64,000 nt of DNA. Source: Brevibacillus formosus (lineage in GTDB: Bacteria > Bacillota > Bacilli > Brevibacillales > Brevibacillaceae). The notes beneath the pieces were generated by a model, which made no database searches, had not been told where the DNA came from, and was given only the letters and a program-made list of their open reading frames with translations. The position numbers and the translations under genes are program-made. Location: positions 62,001 to 126,000 of the forward strand of contig NZ_PXZL01000030.1 in the NCBI RefSeq assembly GCF_003013405.1, written 5' to 3'. Below are positions 8,315 to 15,891 of the stretch, one piece after another; the stretch's first letter is position 1, and every line of letters begins with the position of its first letter.

Positions 8315-8356
8315 AGTATGATGTATGGTAAAGTATATGCATTTACAAACCATACT
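8315..8356 (+). promoter_or_regulatory. Nested inverted repeats upstream of the HxlR gene (operator candidate)
   Basis: AGTATG (8315-8320) with CATACT (8351-8356), and TATGGT (8324-8329) with ACCATA (8349-8354), both just before the SD AAAGGAG (8361-8367). GTAT/ATAC half-sites are common in HxlR-family operators, so autoregulation is plausible. Confidence 0.45.
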
Positions 8357-8377
8357 TCCCAAAGGAGAGTGTGCTTC

Positions 8378-8743
8378 ATGCGTGAAACCTGTGTTCCGAC
8401 TGGTGTGGAGCTGAAAGACACTGGTTTTGGATATACATTGTCTTTAATAGGCGGTAAATATAAAATGATCATTTTGTATTGGCTAGCTGAAAATAAGGTG
8501 ATGAGGCATAATGAGCTAAAGCGAAGTATCGGTACCATTTCTTTTAAAACGCTGAGCTTAATGTTAAAAGAGCTGGAGGCAGATGACTTGATCATCCGCA
8601 AGGAATTTCCCCAAGTCCCTCCCAAAGTGGAATATTCCTTAACAGAGCGTGGTCTTTCTCTCATCCCCTTGTTAAATATGATGTGCGACTGGGGAGAGAA
8701 AAATAGCTTGCCGCCTCAGGAGGATGTAAAGCAGCAGGCATAA
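8378..8743 (+). CDS. HxlR-family winged-helix regulator with an N-terminal cysteine
   Basis: ATG 8378 follows AAAGGAG by 10 nt; longer readings upstream run through the exporter gene and are not credible. The 121-residue protein is a complete HxlR domain (LSLIGGKYKMIILYWLAENKVMRHNELKRSIGTISFKTLSLMLKELEADDLIIRKEF ... VEYSLTERGLSLIPLLNMMCDWG). Cys5 (MRETC) sits where the redox-sensing Cys6 of B. subtilis YodB lies, so it may respond to quinones or other thiol-reactive compounds. The convergent neighbour at 8812-9375 is a quinone-reductase-like flavoprotein whose promoter carries a YodB-box-like repeat, which supports that idea. Family assignment is firm; the signal is inferred. Confidence 0.88.
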   Translation: MRETCVPTGVELKDTGFGYTLSLIGGKYKMIILYWLAENKVMRHNELKRSIGTISFKTLSLMLKELEADDLIIRKEFPQVPPKVEYSLTERGLSLIPLLNMMCDWGEKNSLPPQEDVKQQA

Positions 8744-8759
8744 CGATTGTGTCTAACAG

Positions 8760-8801
8760 GAAAAGAAGTATCTCCCACACGCGGAAATACTTCTTTTTTC
8801 T
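8760..8801. terminator. Bidirectional terminator between the HxlR and NAD(P)H oxidoreductase genes
   Basis: AAGAAGTAT pairs with ATACTTCTT around a 15-nt loop, with A residues before and a T run (TTTTTTC) after. It serves both convergent genes. Confidence 0.85.
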
Positions 8802-8811
8802 TTGAGGCTTC

Positions 8812-9375
8812 TTACAGGTTATCAACGAATTTCAAATAATCTTGCGCGCTCTTATCCAATACGCTGCCGGTCGGCTCAAGTTCTTGACCAGGTACATTTT
8901 CCCCTGACTCGGTCTCCGTACCATAATACGCAAAGAACGAACGATAATCCGCGTGGCAGTAGCGAAAGGTTGTTTCAAAAGGGGTCAATATTTGCTCAAG
9001 AGTATACCGATACCTTCCCTCCTCTTGATAATCCTCTTTCCTAATTCCCGCAGATACCGCTAATGCAGCTTTGCGATTCTTTAATTTGTCGCCTCCCTTT
9101 GAACCGTACGCCCACCCATATGCAAAAACATCGTCCAGCCATTTTTTCAAAAGAGGGGGACAATTAAACCAGTAAACCGGGAACTGTAAAACCAGATTCC
9201 CATGCGATTCAATCAATTGCTGTTCTTTTTCCACATCAATGTTTCCATCTGGGTAAACCTTATGCAATTCGTGTACGGTATACTTTTCTGGATATTTTTT
9301 GAGTTCTTCTACCCATCGCTTATTGATAACGGATGTTTCGATGCTTGGATGTGTGACGATTACAAGAGTTTTCAA
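8812..9375 (-). CDS. NAD(P)H dehydrogenase (quinone), flavodoxin-like fold (YwrO/KefF/MdaB type)
   Basis: A 187-residue flavodoxin-fold protein. The start is TTG at 9375, backed by AGGAGG at the right distance; no ATG is available in frame. Motifs: the N-terminal strand and loop TLVIVTHPSIETSVINKRW, and the FMN/quinone-site segment LVLQFPVYWFNCPPLLKKWLDDVFAYGWAYG typical of the NQO1-like family. It would reduce quinones or similar electrophiles by two electrons in the cytoplasm. A promoter with an operator-like repeat over its -35 box lies upstream, and the adjacent Cys-bearing HxlR regulator is the natural candidate repressor. Confidence 0.88.
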   Translation of the reverse strand: MKTLVIVTHPSIETSVINKRWVEELKKYPEKYTVHELHKVYPDGNIDVEKEQQLIESHGNLVLQFPVYWFNCPPLLKKWLDDVFAYGWAYGSKGGDKLKNRKAALAVSAGIRKEDYQEEGRYRYTLEQILTPFETTFRYCHADYRSFFAYYGTETESGENVPGQELEPTGSVLDKSAQDYLKFVDNL

Positions 9376-9409
9376 AGCAGGGTCCTCCTTGAAGGTTTGT
9401 TGTGTTATG

Positions 9410-9438
9410 AGTATAAAATGATGGCTGCAAATTTGTAA
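9410..9438 (-). promoter_or_regulatory. Promoter of the NAD(P)H oxidoreductase gene
   Basis: Minus strand: -35 TTACAA (rc of 9433-9438), a 17-bp spacer and -10 TATACT (rc of 9410-9415), 35 bp upstream of the TTG start. Confidence 0.65.
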
Positions 9439-9466
9439 GTATGCACATTTTGTTCAGTTACTTACA
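9434..9466. promoter_or_regulatory. 8-bp inverted repeat over the -35 box (YodB-box-like operator)
   Basis: TGTAAGTA (9434-9441) and TACTTACA (9459-9466) are perfect complements, 17 bp apart. The left arm overlaps the -35 element. The string TTTGTAAGTA is, as I recall, part of the B. subtilis YodB box. This links the HxlR regulator at 8378 to this gene. Confidence 0.55.
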
Positions 9467-9487
9467 TAAAGGTGAGTGTAAAGAACA

Positions 9488-9541
9488 GAAAAAAGCCTCC
9501 CCACGCCCTAAAGATCCTAGGTTTGTATCGTTGGGAGGCCC
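9488..9541 (-). terminator. Terminator of the RpiR-CapA-MFS-ligase-GNAT operon
   Basis: GCCTCCC (9495-9501) pairs with GGGAGGC (9533-9539). On the minus strand the stem is followed by a T run. Confidence 0.75.
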
Positions 9542-9554
9542 CTTTGAAAATGTT

Positions 9555-10022
9555 TTATTTGAGCTTTTTTTCCATATACAGCGTGCCTTCAATCGGATTG
9601 AAACGATACGGCTCAATTGGATAGAATCCCAACGAGCGGTAAAGCTGAATCGCTGGTTCCATCGTAGGAAGCGTATCTAATCGGATGAATGAATAGCCTC
9701 GTATTTTCGCTTCGTCCATGATCGCCAAGGCTAATTTTTTCCCTACTCCCCTTCCCTTCCATTCAGGCTTCACGTACAATCTCTTCATTTCGCAAACTTG
9801 TTCATCTATTTTTCGTAAGGCAACACATCCTGCTGGCTGTTCGTTATCTAACGCCAACAAAATACAACCGTCTGGGGGTGCGTATTCGCCCGGTATATTT
9901 TGCAATTCGACCGCAATATTTTGAAAGCTCATATCAACTCCTAATGAATCTACATACTCCCAAAAAAGTTCACGTGCTTGTTCGTATTCATTATCCTCCG
10001 TTGCATGAATCAAACGCAGCAA
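9555..10022 (-). CDS. GNAT-family N-acetyltransferase
   Basis: A 155-residue single-domain GNAT. The probable start is TTG 10022 (LLRLIHATED), preceded by GGAGGTG at 6 nt; the earlier GTG at 10037 overlaps that SD. The acetyl-CoA motif A reads MKRLYVKPEWKGRGVGKKLALAIMDEAK (R-x-x-G-x-G form GRGVGK), followed by the LYRSLGFYPIEPYRFNPIEGTLYMEKKL ending typical of this group. It starts 33 bp after the acyl-CoA ligase gene on the same strand and is the last gene of the RpiR operon. The substrate is unknown. Confidence 0.85.
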   Translation of the reverse strand: MLRLIHATEDNEYEQARELFWEYVDSLGVDMSFQNIAVELQNIPGEYAPPDGCILLALDNEQPAGCVALRKIDEQVCEMKRLYVKPEWKGRGVGKKLALAIMDEAKIRGYSFIRLDTLPTMEPAIQLYRSLGFYPIEPYRFNPIEGTLYMEKKLK

Positions 10023-10055
10023 TCCAAACACCTCCACATCCCGTCATACGATCGT

Positions 10056-11564
10056 TTAAGAGGTGCGTAAAGAGCGACGCAAAATTTTCCCCGTACTGTT
10101 TTTGGGAAGCTCCGCCACGAACTCGACCTGACGAGGAACTTTGTATTTCGCCAGCTTGTCACGACAAAATGCCATGATATCCTCTTGGGAAACCGCTATT
10201 TCCTTCAATGCCACAAATGCCTTGACTGCTTCACCATGCACCTCGTCAGGAATCCCGATCACAGCCGCCTCGATAATCGCAGGATGCTGGTAAAGCACTT
10301 CTTCTACCTCACGCGGGTACACGTTATAGCCGTCAACGAGAATCATGTCTTTTTTGCGATCAACGATGTACACATATCCTTCTTCATCCATACGCGCCAT
10401 GTCTCCCGTATACAGCCAACCATCTCGAAGCGCTGCGGCCGTATCATCTGGCAACCCGAGATACCCCAGCATAACGTTGGGCCCTTGTACCACCAACTCG
10501 CCCACTTCGCCACGTGCGACTTCGTTTCCTTCGGGATCGACGACCTTGTTCTTCACAAGCGGGATATCGACTCCAACCGATCCTGGCTTTCTTGTCCCAT
10601 GCAATGGATTAAATGTTGTAGCCGGGGCTGCCTCAGACAAACCGTAGCCCTCCAGTACCTTGGCATCGTATTTCGCTTCGAACTTGTGCAGCAGCTCGAC
10701 AGGCATGGATGCGCCTCCCGAGCAGTATATCCGGATGGAGGAGAAATCTTCTTTTGTCGCAGTCGGCAGCTGAAGCAGATAGTTGTACATGGTCGGAACG
10801 CCTGCAAAACATGTGGCTTTTTGCTCACGAATCGTTTGGAGGACATCTGCCGGATGAAATTTTGGCACGATGATAATAGCCGCTCCCGTACGAATCGGGC
10901 CATTCATGCACACCGTCATGCAAAAGACGTGAAACATCGGAAGTACTGCGACCATACGATCTTCAGGCACCAGCTCAAACAACATCCCCATCGCTTCCGC
11001 ATTTGAAGCCATATTGCGGTGGGAGAGCATCGCTCCTTTTGGCTGGCCAGTCGTACCTGATGTGTACAGGATTACAGCGAGGTCATCTTCGTTTCGTTCC
11101 GGCTCCGCATACCCTGCCTCTGACTCTTGCCCTTCCTGTACAAGCTGATCGATCGTTATTTCATTTTCAATGGATTCCGTGTAGATGAGAAGCTGCAAAT
11201 CTTTTATTTGATCCTTCATAGGGGTTAGTACCGGCTTCAGTGCGGATAAGGCAATAGCTGCCTTTGCTTTACTGTTCGATAGAATGAAGCTAATTTCGCG
11301 CGCCGTATAGATGGGATTCATAGGAACAACAACAGCTCCTACACGAAGTATCGCATAGTAAGCGCTAACAAAATGCGGCCGATTATCCATGAGCAGGGCG
11401 ACAGCATCCCCTTTTCCAATCCCGTGCCGGGCAAGTCCTGCTGCGAGATGTTCGACCTGCTGATTGAATTGTGCATATGTCGTCGTTTCTCCCATATAGA
11501 TGAAGGCTGGACGCTCTGCAAACTGTTTCGCGCTCTGCATGAGGCTTTCATTCAAATGATACAT
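10056..11564 (-). CDS. Acyl-CoA synthetase (AMP-forming, ANL superfamily), medium/long-chain fatty acid type
   Basis: A 502-residue adenylate-forming enzyme. The start is ATG 11564 (MYHLNESLMQSAKQ), with a G-rich SD upstream. Motifs in order: AMP-binding P-loop LYTSGTTGQPKGAML (about residues 170-185), YGLSEAAPATTFNP (A5), GWLYTGDMARMDEEGYVYIVDRKKDMILVDGYNVYPREVEE (A7-A8 hinge) and the catalytic lysine in NSTGKILRR at the C terminus. It activates a carboxylic acid as acyl-AMP and transfers it to CoA. The upstream gene is a membrane importer of the organic-anion type, so the pair could import and activate an exogenous acid. The substrate cannot be read from sequence. Confidence 0.9.
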   Translation of the reverse strand: MYHLNESLMQSAKQFAERPAFIYMGETTTYAQFNQQVEHLAAGLARHGIGKGDAVALLMDNRPHFVSAYYAILRVGAVVVPMNPIYTAREISFILSNSKAKAAIALSALKPVLTPMKDQIKDLQLLIYTESIENEITIDQLVQEGQESEAGYAEPERNEDDLAVILYTSGTTGQPKGAMLSHRNMASNAEAMGMLFELVPEDRMVAVLPMFHVFCMTVCMNGPIRTGAAIIIVPKFHPADVLQTIREQKATCFAGVPTMYNYLLQLPTATKEDFSSIRIYCSGGASMPVELLHKFEAKYDAKVLEGYGLSEAAPATTFNPLHGTRKPGSVGVDIPLVKNKVVDPEGNEVARGEVGELVVQGPNVMLGYLGLPDDTAAALRDGWLYTGDMARMDEEGYVYIVDRKKDMILVDGYNVYPREVEEVLYQHPAIIEAAVIGIPDEVHGEAVKAFVALKEIAVSQEDIMAFCRDKLAKYKVPRQVEFVAELPKNSTGKILRRSLRTS

Positions 11565-11628
11565 CACACATCTACCCCCCTTTTCAGAAAATTTTAACAT
11601 CTGAAACCAAGCCTATAAAGTAATACTT

Positions 11629-12897
11629 TTAGGAAACACGGGAGATTGGCGGTGCTGATTGACTGACTTGTTCATTGCGTTTCACAAAGAGCAGGAAAAG
11701 CACCCCGCAAATGATAAAGAGCAACCCATTAACAATCATGGCGTTGCCAAAACCTGTGCCAATATCTTTGGCTGACTGAACGATAGAGCCCGTTACCAAC
11801 GGTGAGATGATCCCTGCCAATGTAACCAGGCTGGACAGCACCCCTACCATAAGTCCCGTGCGTTCCGGCATCAAGCTGCTGACAATGACAGAGGCAGCTG
11901 TACCAACAGAAAAAGCAAACCCTTTTCCTAGGCACAGAAAGATTAAAACAAGTACCGTAGATTGGACAAGAGTAACACTGTAAAAGCACAGACCCCCTAA
12001 AATAATCGAAACACCGCCAACCAGAACGTATGATTTGCGATAGCTGCGATGCTTTTTAAAGAAATGATCACCAATCGAAGAAATCAGTATAGTCATTAGT
12101 CCGGCTAATAGTCCCGTGCCAGCAATCGCATAGGCCATTTCCTGATTCGTAAACTGGAAGACCTTGACGAGATAAACAGGCTCCCATACGGTTGCAAAGG
12201 TCGTGCCCCATATTTGGGCGAAATAGATTAAAAAACAGAATAGAAACGTGGATGAGAGCAAGACGCCGGATATATCCGACCATTTCGCTTTTGGCAAGGT
12301 AGGAGTTGCTACTGTTGGAGGAGCTACGCTGACAAGTGTTTTTTCTTTTCCAATCCACAGCCAGACCAAGAGCCATATCAGACTGAGTGCGCCCATAAAC
12401 GCCCAGGAAAATCGCCATCCATAGCTATCGATCAGCGCGACAATCATCGGTGCGGAAGCAACCGCACCGACGAAAGCACCGAAGTTTACGGTAGAATAAA
12501 CCAGTCCGCGCTTTTCTTCAGGAAACCATTTGTTCAAATGGCTAACAACCGTGGCCCAAAATGGACCTTCCCCTATTCCAAGCAATACCCGTGCTACGAC
12601 AAGCATCGGCAAACCCGCGATCGCATAAGCGCCGAATTGGATGATTGTCCAGGACAGTGCCATAATCGCCAGCATTTTTTTCGTCCCGATGCGATCCGAC
12701 AATGCCGCGCCTACAATCCCGGCAATGGAGAAAAACCAGAAAAAGCTGCTCCCAACAAGTCCCCATTCTTTCTCGTTCAATGAAAATTCAGACATAATCG
12801 GTACAGCAGAATATCCCGCAATTGTTTTATCCGCATAATTGATCATGTAGAGCACAAACAACATAATCATGGTGATTCTGGCCATCATGTGAATCAC
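11629..12897 (-). CDS. MFS transporter, anion:cation symporter (ACS) type
   Basis: A 422-residue, 12-helix MFS protein. The N terminus has the ACS-family features YMINYADKTIAGYSAVPIMSEFSLNEKEWGLVGSSFFWFF and the helix 4-5 signature RVLLGIGEGPFWATVVSHLNKWFPEEKRGLVYSTVNFGAFVG, as in hexuronate, glucarate and phthalate permeases. This points to proton-coupled import of an organic anion. It starts 4 bp before the CapA-like gene's stop region and is followed 64 bp later by the acyl-CoA ligase. Control is presumably by the RpiR regulator that heads the operon. Confidence 0.88.
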   Translation of the reverse strand: MIHMMARITMIMLFVLYMINYADKTIAGYSAVPIMSEFSLNEKEWGLVGSSFFWFFSIAGIVGAALSDRIGTKKMLAIMALSWTIIQFGAYAIAGLPMLVVARVLLGIGEGPFWATVVSHLNKWFPEEKRGLVYSTVNFGAFVGAVASAPMIVALIDSYGWRFSWAFMGALSLIWLLVWLWIGKEKTLVSVAPPTVATPTLPKAKWSDISGVLLSSTFLFCFLIYFAQIWGTTFATVWEPVYLVKVFQFTNQEMAYAIAGTGLLAGLMTILISSIGDHFFKKHRSYRKSYVLVGGVSIILGGLCFYSVTLVQSTVLVLIFLCLGKGFAFSVGTAASVIVSSLMPERTGLMVGVLSSLVTLAGIISPLVTGSIVQSAKDIGTGFGNAMIVNGLLFIICGVLFLLFVKRNEQVSQSAPPISRVS

Positions 12898-12901
12898 TCC
12901 A

Positions 12902-14203
12902 TTATTTTGAAAGTCTCACGCGCCCAATTCCATCCGTGATCTCAATCACTGTGCCATATGATTCACTCAACGTTTTGAGCCCCTCTAAGATTGAGGTATC
13001 CCCGCTTAATTTCGGCCATCCCATACGATGTACAGGCAGATCAAAACCTAATTCAATCGGATGCAGCTCCAGTTCGAGCAGTTCACCGTCTTGCATTTTC
13101 CACAAGGGAATAACCGACTCCCACACCTCTTTGTGCACACAGAGTCCACGTGTGTAGTTGGCACTCATCGCTTCCAACGCATCTGCCACATTATGGGTGT
13201 GGTCTAAACCATAGTGCTCGTAGAAATCAGCGGGCTGACTCGTAATGGCTTCTGTCTGAAAAATAAAATCTCCCAAGCTGTAAAAGATCGGCCGATTGTT
13301 ATAAATTTCAATTCCCCGCAATAAATGGGGGCCATGTCCCACCACTGCGTGTGCGCCCGCATCGATGCACGCTTTTGCAAATACAGGCAAGAAATCAGCC
13401 GCAACCTCTTTCGCATCCCCCTTCATCTCATGAGCGTGAATACTCACGATGACGTAATCAGCCCGCCTGTTTGCCTGCTCAATCGTTTTGACGATTCGGT
13501 TCAGATCGCGCGGATGCGGGTGGGTAGTCGTCCCTTCTTCGTCGCTTACCATGAAGCGTGCATTTCCGAAGAGAAAGATCTCCTTGCCCGGATCGTTCAT
13601 GAAGCCTTCCTCAATGAGAAGCTTGTTGAAGGCGTTAATTTCCGTCGACTCCGCAATGGCTTGCAAATCAGCGAGCTTTTTTTGCGTAATGTGGTGGGTC
13701 ATCACATAGCGCATCGGATTGATCCCTGGTCTGCCGATACAATCCGAACGCTGATCTCCGGCCGCCCACCATGGATGAAAAGTCGACGTCGCTGCGATCA
13801 AGGCTACCCTGGCTCCTTCGCATTCGAGATAACGCGGCGCTCCCGCTTCAGCGAGATTTTTGCCTGCGCCAGCATGGACGAAGCCATACTCATTGAGATA
13901 TCGTTCGGTTGCTTCTAGTCCCCCATACAAATAATCAAGCGTATGGTTATTCGCCCTGCCAATCATGTTAAAGCCGTAATCTTTCATGACTTGCAAAACG
14001 GAGGGTGGTGACATCGCCCACGTGCCTCCGCTTTGCGCGCTGGGATAGCCCTCATTATCGTGTATGGTCGTCTCCAGATTCGCAATGCGTACGTCCGCAC
14101 GGTGCAGCAAGCTGGATATCTCTTCAAAAGCTTGGTCCCTGTATGGAAGATTGCGTGTAATGAAGCTGTCGCCAGTCGCTGTAAACCAAATCGGCTTGGT
14201 CAT
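12902..14203 (-). CDS. CapA-family (poly-gamma-glutamate capsule type) metallophosphatase-like protein
   Basis: Start at ATG 14203 (MTKPIWFTATGDSF), giving 433 residues; the longer open frame upstream is Arg/Lys/Ser-rich and overlaps the regulator gene, so I reject it. The protein shows the CapA pattern: metal-site loops FTATGDSFITR, RIANLETTIHDN, IGRANNHTLDYLYGGLEAT, IVSIHAHEMKG, VGHGPHLLRGIEIYNNRPIFYSLGDF. There is no signal peptide or transmembrane helix, unlike capsule CapA/PgsA proteins, so it probably acts in the cytoplasm as a phosphoesterase or similar hydrolase. It lies between the RpiR gene (40 bp) and the MFS gene (4 bp), so a catabolic role is more likely than capsule synthesis. 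Confidence 0.85.
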   Translation of the reverse strand: MTKPIWFTATGDSFITRNLPYRDQAFEEISSLLHRADVRIANLETTIHDNEGYPSAQSGGTWAMSPPSVLQVMKDYGFNMIGRANNHTLDYLYGGLEATERYLNEYGFVHAGAGKNLAEAGAPRYLECEGARVALIAATSTFHPWWAAGDQRSDCIGRPGINPMRYVMTHHITQKKLADLQAIAESTEINAFNKLLIEEGFMNDPGKEIFLFGNARFMVSDEEGTTTHPHPRDLNRIVKTIEQANRRADYVIVSIHAHEMKGDAKEVAADFLPVFAKACIDAGAHAVVGHGPHLLRGIEIYNNRPIFYSLGDFIFQTEAITSQPADFYEHYGLDHTHNVADALEAMSANYTRGLCVHKEVWESVIPLWKMQDGELLELELHPIELGFDLPVHRMGWPKLSGDTSILEGLKTLSESYGTVIEITDGIGRVRLSK

Positions 14204-14243
14204 TGGCAGGATTCCCCTTTCCCTTTTCTCCTTTTTTCTGCTT

Positions 14244-15131
14244 TCAAAAGATCGAGAAGTCTTCCTCTTCCTCTCCGACAAACGAATATAGCTTCGAACT
14301 AATTTCATCATAGTGCTGCAATCGTTTCTGGACATTCTCCGCGTCGTGGAGCATGACGCCTTTGATCAAGACATTTAGCATGGAGAATAATGTGGGCATA
14401 CCGCTAGTGGCTACGGGTTGGGGTGTGGTAATTTTCAGAAGATGATCTGCGACTTGGCTGATAGGGGAGAACTCGCCTTCCGTAATCGCCAAGACCTTCG
14501 CTCCCAGCTCTTTTGCTGAATGGACCATTGCAACCGTCTCGCTAGGATGACGAGGAAATGAAATCGCTATGACCAGCCACTCTTGATCCCGTTCGGTGAG
14601 AAAATAATCAGCGTTATCAACGGCTCCCGTATACAGATGTGTGTTTCCTTTGATCGCATTCAACACCGAGAACAGCCATTTTGCAGGAATATGGCACCAA
14701 CGAAACCCTACCACTACGATTCGGTTTGCCTGCACGATGCTTTTGACCACCTCTTGGAGCAAGCTGTAGTCAATTTGCTCCAAGCCTTGCTGGAGATACG
14801 CAATATCACTCTCCATCACTTGATGGGCGTAATTGCTCAGATCGAGCGTAACCTCCGTGTCTCGATATTTCTGGATCGGCCCCTTCCTTTGGTCTCCTAT
14901 CAAAAGAGACTTCTTGATTTCTTCCTGAAGCTCTGTGTATCCGGAGTAACCCAATGCGTAACAAAAACGAATGACGGTCGCTTCACTGGTATTCGTAAAC
15001 TCCGCAATTTTTTTGGCGGTATGGATCGCAAGTAAGCTTGGCTTTTCTATCGCGATCTTACAGATGATTTTTTGGCTTGCTGTCAGCTTTCCATACTGCT
15101 TCCGAATCCGTTCTTTTACGAGTTGTGCCAT
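14244..15131 (-). CDS. RpiR/MurR-family transcriptional regulator (HTH + SIS domain)
   Basis: ATG 15131 is preceded by AAAGGAG at 8 nt; the 23 residues upstream in the open frame are not coding. The 295-residue protein has an N-terminal RpiR helix-turn-helix (LTASQKIICKIAIEKPSLLAIHTAKKIAEFTNTSEATVIRFCYALGYSGYTELQEEIKK, about 14-75) and a C-terminal SIS sugar-phosphate isomerase-like domain (about 115-250: ANRIVVVGFRWCHIPAKWLF ... VIAISFPRHPSETVAMVHSAKELGAKVLAITEG). SIS regulators usually sense a phosphosugar. It is the first gene of the leftward operon and sits 46 bp from a good promoter, so it probably regulates its own operon. Confidence 0.9.
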   Translation of the reverse strand: MAQLVKERIRKQYGKLTASQKIICKIAIEKPSLLAIHTAKKIAEFTNTSEATVIRFCYALGYSGYTELQEEIKKSLLIGDQRKGPIQKYRDTEVTLDLSNYAHQVMESDIAYLQQGLEQIDYSLLQEVVKSIVQANRIVVVGFRWCHIPAKWLFSVLNAIKGNTHLYTGAVDNADYFLTERDQEWLVIAISFPRHPSETVAMVHSAKELGAKVLAITEGEFSPISQVADHLLKITTPQPVATSGMPTLFSMLNVLIKGVMLHDAENVQKRLQHYDEISSKLYSFVGEEEEDFSIF

Positions 15132-15176
15132 GCCTGAAGCTCCTTTATCATGCGGATTTGTTTTAATTTTGAGAAT

Positions 15177-15205
15177 AGTATATCTCTTGCGATAAATCAC
15201 TTCAA
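15177..15205 (-). promoter_or_regulatory. Sigma-A promoter of the RpiR operon
   Basis: Minus strand: TTGAAG (rc of 15200-15205), 17-bp spacer, TATACT (rc of 15177-15182), about 45 bp before the RpiR start codon. Confidence 0.75.
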
Positions 15206-15255
15206 TACTTCTTGATAAATGTAGTTTTTACTTCATTTTGGTGTATGGCAATCTG

Positions 15256-15292
15256 TAAAAAGGGACCTCCACAGTTGGAAGGCCCCTTTTCT
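15256..15292. terminator. Bidirectional terminator-like hairpin
   Basis: AAAAAGGGACCTCC pairs with GGAAGGCCCCTTTT. It lies just downstream (minus strand) of the SH3-like remnant and upstream of the RpiR promoter. Confidence 0.65.
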
Positions 15293-15300
15293 TCTCTTTT

Positions 15301-15504
15301 TTATTCTGTACGAAGACATTCATTTGGAATCCAGCCGCATTCACCAGTGCTCTCTAATTCGCACCAGCTCCATCCATTCAACTCATGCATAAAGACTACG
15401 CGATCACCAGCGTCCACATTTAGCTCTTTTGCCGTATAAGCAGTGGTCAAAATCCCGATCTCCCCATCTTTTTCAATGATTTGCTCAGGTACCAGATTAA
15501 TCTG
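15301..15504 (-). pseudogene. SH3-like domain gene remnant, 5' end missing
   Basis: The minus strand carries 67 sense codons ending in TAA (15301-15303). They encode a recognisable bacterial SH3-like segment: IIEKDGEIGILTTAYTAKEL, NVDAGDRVVFMHELNGWSWC, ELESTGECGWIPNECLRTE. The alternation of a VDAGDRV turn, a WSWC strand and a GWIPNECL ending is the SH3 pattern. The frame is closed by TAG at 15505-15507 and no ATG, GTG or TTG precedes the conserved part. It therefore looks like the C-terminal remnant of a longer gene. A terminator follows, as expected of a former gene end. The other 380 bp to the right (15505-15891) hold two hairpins and no coding signal that I can see. Confidence 0.6.
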
Positions 15505-15679
15505 CTATATCAACGATCGAGCCTAGCAACCTCTCCACATGATCCGTATGTCGGGAACAAATTGTGTTCACATAACTGTTGTTATGCGTAAATTTCATTG
15601 CGACGCTTATATACATCTACACATCTGTGGGTATAGTTCAACCCGTTATCATATAATGCGTCCATGAAGGCCATATATG

Positions 15680-15712
15680 AAAAAGCCGCTTAACTAAACA
15701 AGTGGCTTTGTG
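15680..15712. terminator. Terminator-like hairpin in the 15.5-15.9 kb gap
   Basis: AAAGCCGCTT (15682-15691) pairs with AAGTGGCTTT (15700-15709) with G-U tolerance. Short A and T tracts flank it. No gene directly attached. Confidence 0.4.
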
Positions 15713-15818
15713 TTCTAAGTAAAAAAAGTTTTAGACTGGAGTTATTGATCCAACGCAGTTCTTAGATAAAAAATCTCTACCTTAAGATATTTAAGTTTAC
15801 TTCCCCCAATAAATGAAT

Positions 15819-15870
15819 CAGCGGTGACCTAAGACCAGAAAATAAAGTCTTAGACTCACCGCTGCTTTCT
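15819..15870 (-). terminator. Terminator of the SnoaL-like gene
   Basis: AGCGGTGACCTAAGAC pairs with GTCTTAGACTCACCGCT (one bulge). It ends 20 bp from the stop of the minus-strand gene at 15892. Confidence 0.65.
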
Positions 15871-15891
15871 TATGCTATCGAACGCGTTAGC

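Noticed and set aside
10185-11006. 273-codon plus-strand frame antisense to the acyl-CoA ligase
   Set aside because: Composition is Cys/His/Arg-rich and unlike protein; the opposite strand is a clear ANL enzyme.
12902-14203. Capsule biosynthesis role for the CapA-like protein
   Set aside because: No signal peptide or membrane helix and no capBC/pgs genes; context is a transport and CoA-ligase operon.
12902-14335. Longer 477-codon version of the CapA-like gene
   Set aside because: The extra 44 residues are basic and low-complexity and would overlap the RpiR gene; ATG 14203 fits the family start.
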